64,000 nt of DNA from a virus. Of this stretch, positions 63,576-64,000 are shown piece by piece. A model generated the notes under the pieces. It ran no database searches, was not told the origin of the DNA, and saw only the letters and a program-made list of their open reading frames with translations. The stretch is from positions 1 to 64,000 of the IMG/VR virus record IMGVR_UViG_3300046557_000205; one strand, written 5' to 3'. The translations under genes and the position numbers were made by a program. The number at the start of each line of letters is the position of its first letter. Positions within the stretch are counted from its first letter, which is position 1.

Positions 63576-63955
63576 TTTGTTTCCTTCTTTGTGTAGTCAT
63601 CAATCTGCTGTTGAATGACCTTGTTGATACCATCAAGCAATTCTTTAGCCTGAGGTGTTTCGACGATCTGTTGTCCGAACTGTGATCCTGCCATCAAGAG
63701 GATGGTCTGACGTCCTGGTATCAGGATAGAACAAAAGATCATGACGAATATCAGAGGTGCAGCCCATCGCCACCATGTGTAGACATGCGGGACCCAATTT
63801 GGTCGACGTCTCAAGTCATAGTCACTGTTCCTTGCCAAGAAACAGATCGTAATAATACCGGCGGCACAAAGTCCACATACTGACAATATTGCTAGCATGA
63901 TGGAGAGTGATGGAAGGATGTCTGCAAGATAGATAACAAGTGTAAGCTGGTTCAT
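63572..63955 (-). CDS. Membrane protein of unknown function (127 aa)
   Basis: Two or three hydrophobic segments (IMLAILSVCGLCAAGIITICFL; WAAPLIFVMIFCSILI), separated by a basic loop (ARNSDYDLRRRPNWVP), then a soluble helical tail (LLDGINKVIQQQIDDYTKK). It overlaps genes at both ends. Together with the next gene it forms a pair of membrane proteins. No family recognised. Confidence 0.75.
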   Translation of the reverse strand: MNQLTLVIYLADILPSLSIMLAILSVCGLCAAGIITICFLARNSDYDLRRRPNWVPHVYTWWRWAAPLIFVMIFCSILIPGRQTILLMAGSQFGQQIVETPQAKELLDGINKVIQQQIDDYTKKETK

Positions 63956-64000
63956 AGGTAGTGATCCTCTTCGTTGATATAGTCTTCTTCATTGCTGAAG
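63952..64000 (-). CDS. C-terminal end of a CDS running off the right edge
   Basis: An open frame enters from beyond the window and ends ...SNEEDYINEEDHYL with its TGA overlapping the ATG of the 127-aa gene (ATGA). The acidic ending and coupled stop/start make a real gene likely. Only about 15 codons are visible. Confidence 0.55.
   Translation of the reverse strand, partial: FSNEEDYINEEDHYL

Overview
This window is a 64-kb piece of a tailed bacteriophage genome. It appears to be a lytic, short-tailed (podovirus-type) phage. It has a terminase, portal, scaffold and capsid set, tail-tube A/B-like proteins, very large internal virion proteins and a T7-like replication set. I found no tape-measure or sheath gene, integrase, tRNA, rRNA or CRISPR array. 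No phage RNA polymerase or sigma factor is visible, and the clear promoters are sigma70-like, so host RNA polymerase probably does the transcription. The host cannot be read from the sequence. A cobalamin-dependent ribonucleotide reductase and ThyX would suit an alphaproteobacterium, but that is a guess. Coding sequences run off both ends on the minus strand, so the window is not a whole genome.

Layout. (1) 1-4.3 kb, minus strand: a loose string of very small genes of unknown function plus one 274-aa gene with markedly GC-rich codons. (2) 4.3-5.05 kb: an AT-rich divergent control region with four TACTTGATG repeats, a minus-strand promoter and a near-consensus plus-strand promoter. (3) 5.05-35.1 kb, plus strand: small and large terminase, an SGNH esterase, portal, a virion protein with an M15 peptidase motif, scaffold, capsid, decoration, fibers, tail tubes, collar-domain fiber with its chaperone, lysis cassette (lysozyme, holin, Rz, Rz1) and internal virion proteins. 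It ends at a bidirectional terminator at 35.1 kb, where the minus-strand transcripts converge. (4) 35.1-50.2 kb, minus strand: nucleotide metabolism (class II RNR, ThyX, glutaredoxin, MazG, HAD, DUF3310) and T7-like replication (primase-helicase, DNA polymerase, SSB, 5' exonuclease, endonuclease I), plus a signal-peptide-bearing trypsin-like protease. (5) 50.2-63.1 kb, minus strand: a nearly gapless cluster for amide-bond chemistry.

The most interesting system is region 5. It holds two phiEco32-like COOH-NH2 ligases, an Amidoligase_2-type ligase, an ATP-grasp ligase, two stand-alone class II glutamine amidotransferases, a PuuD-like class I amidotransferase/hydrolase and a gamma-glutamylcyclotransferase-like protein. 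Interspersed among these are ten different small proteins (82-117 aa). All start with an F-x-x-GD-type beta-barrel-like segment and all end in the same 13-residue C-terminal tail, YDP[TKS]Q[MQ]GD[RLQ][DE]DDI. Ligase clusters of this sort are known from phiEco32-like phages. A family of co-encoded proteins sharing one terminal tag suggests the ligase substrates (or adaptors) and a phage protein-tagging pathway. In five places the tail codons also supply the ribosome-binding site and start codon of the next gene.

A second unusual feature is that three core replication genes (primase-helicase, SSB, endonuclease I) have strong Shine-Dalgarno sequences positioned for an ATA start codon. Their conserved N-termini lie upstream of any ATG, GTG or TTG. 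A third is a set of four near-identical extended -10 promoters, one of which points against its neighbouring genes. Gene functions below rest on motif recognition by eye; no database search was run.
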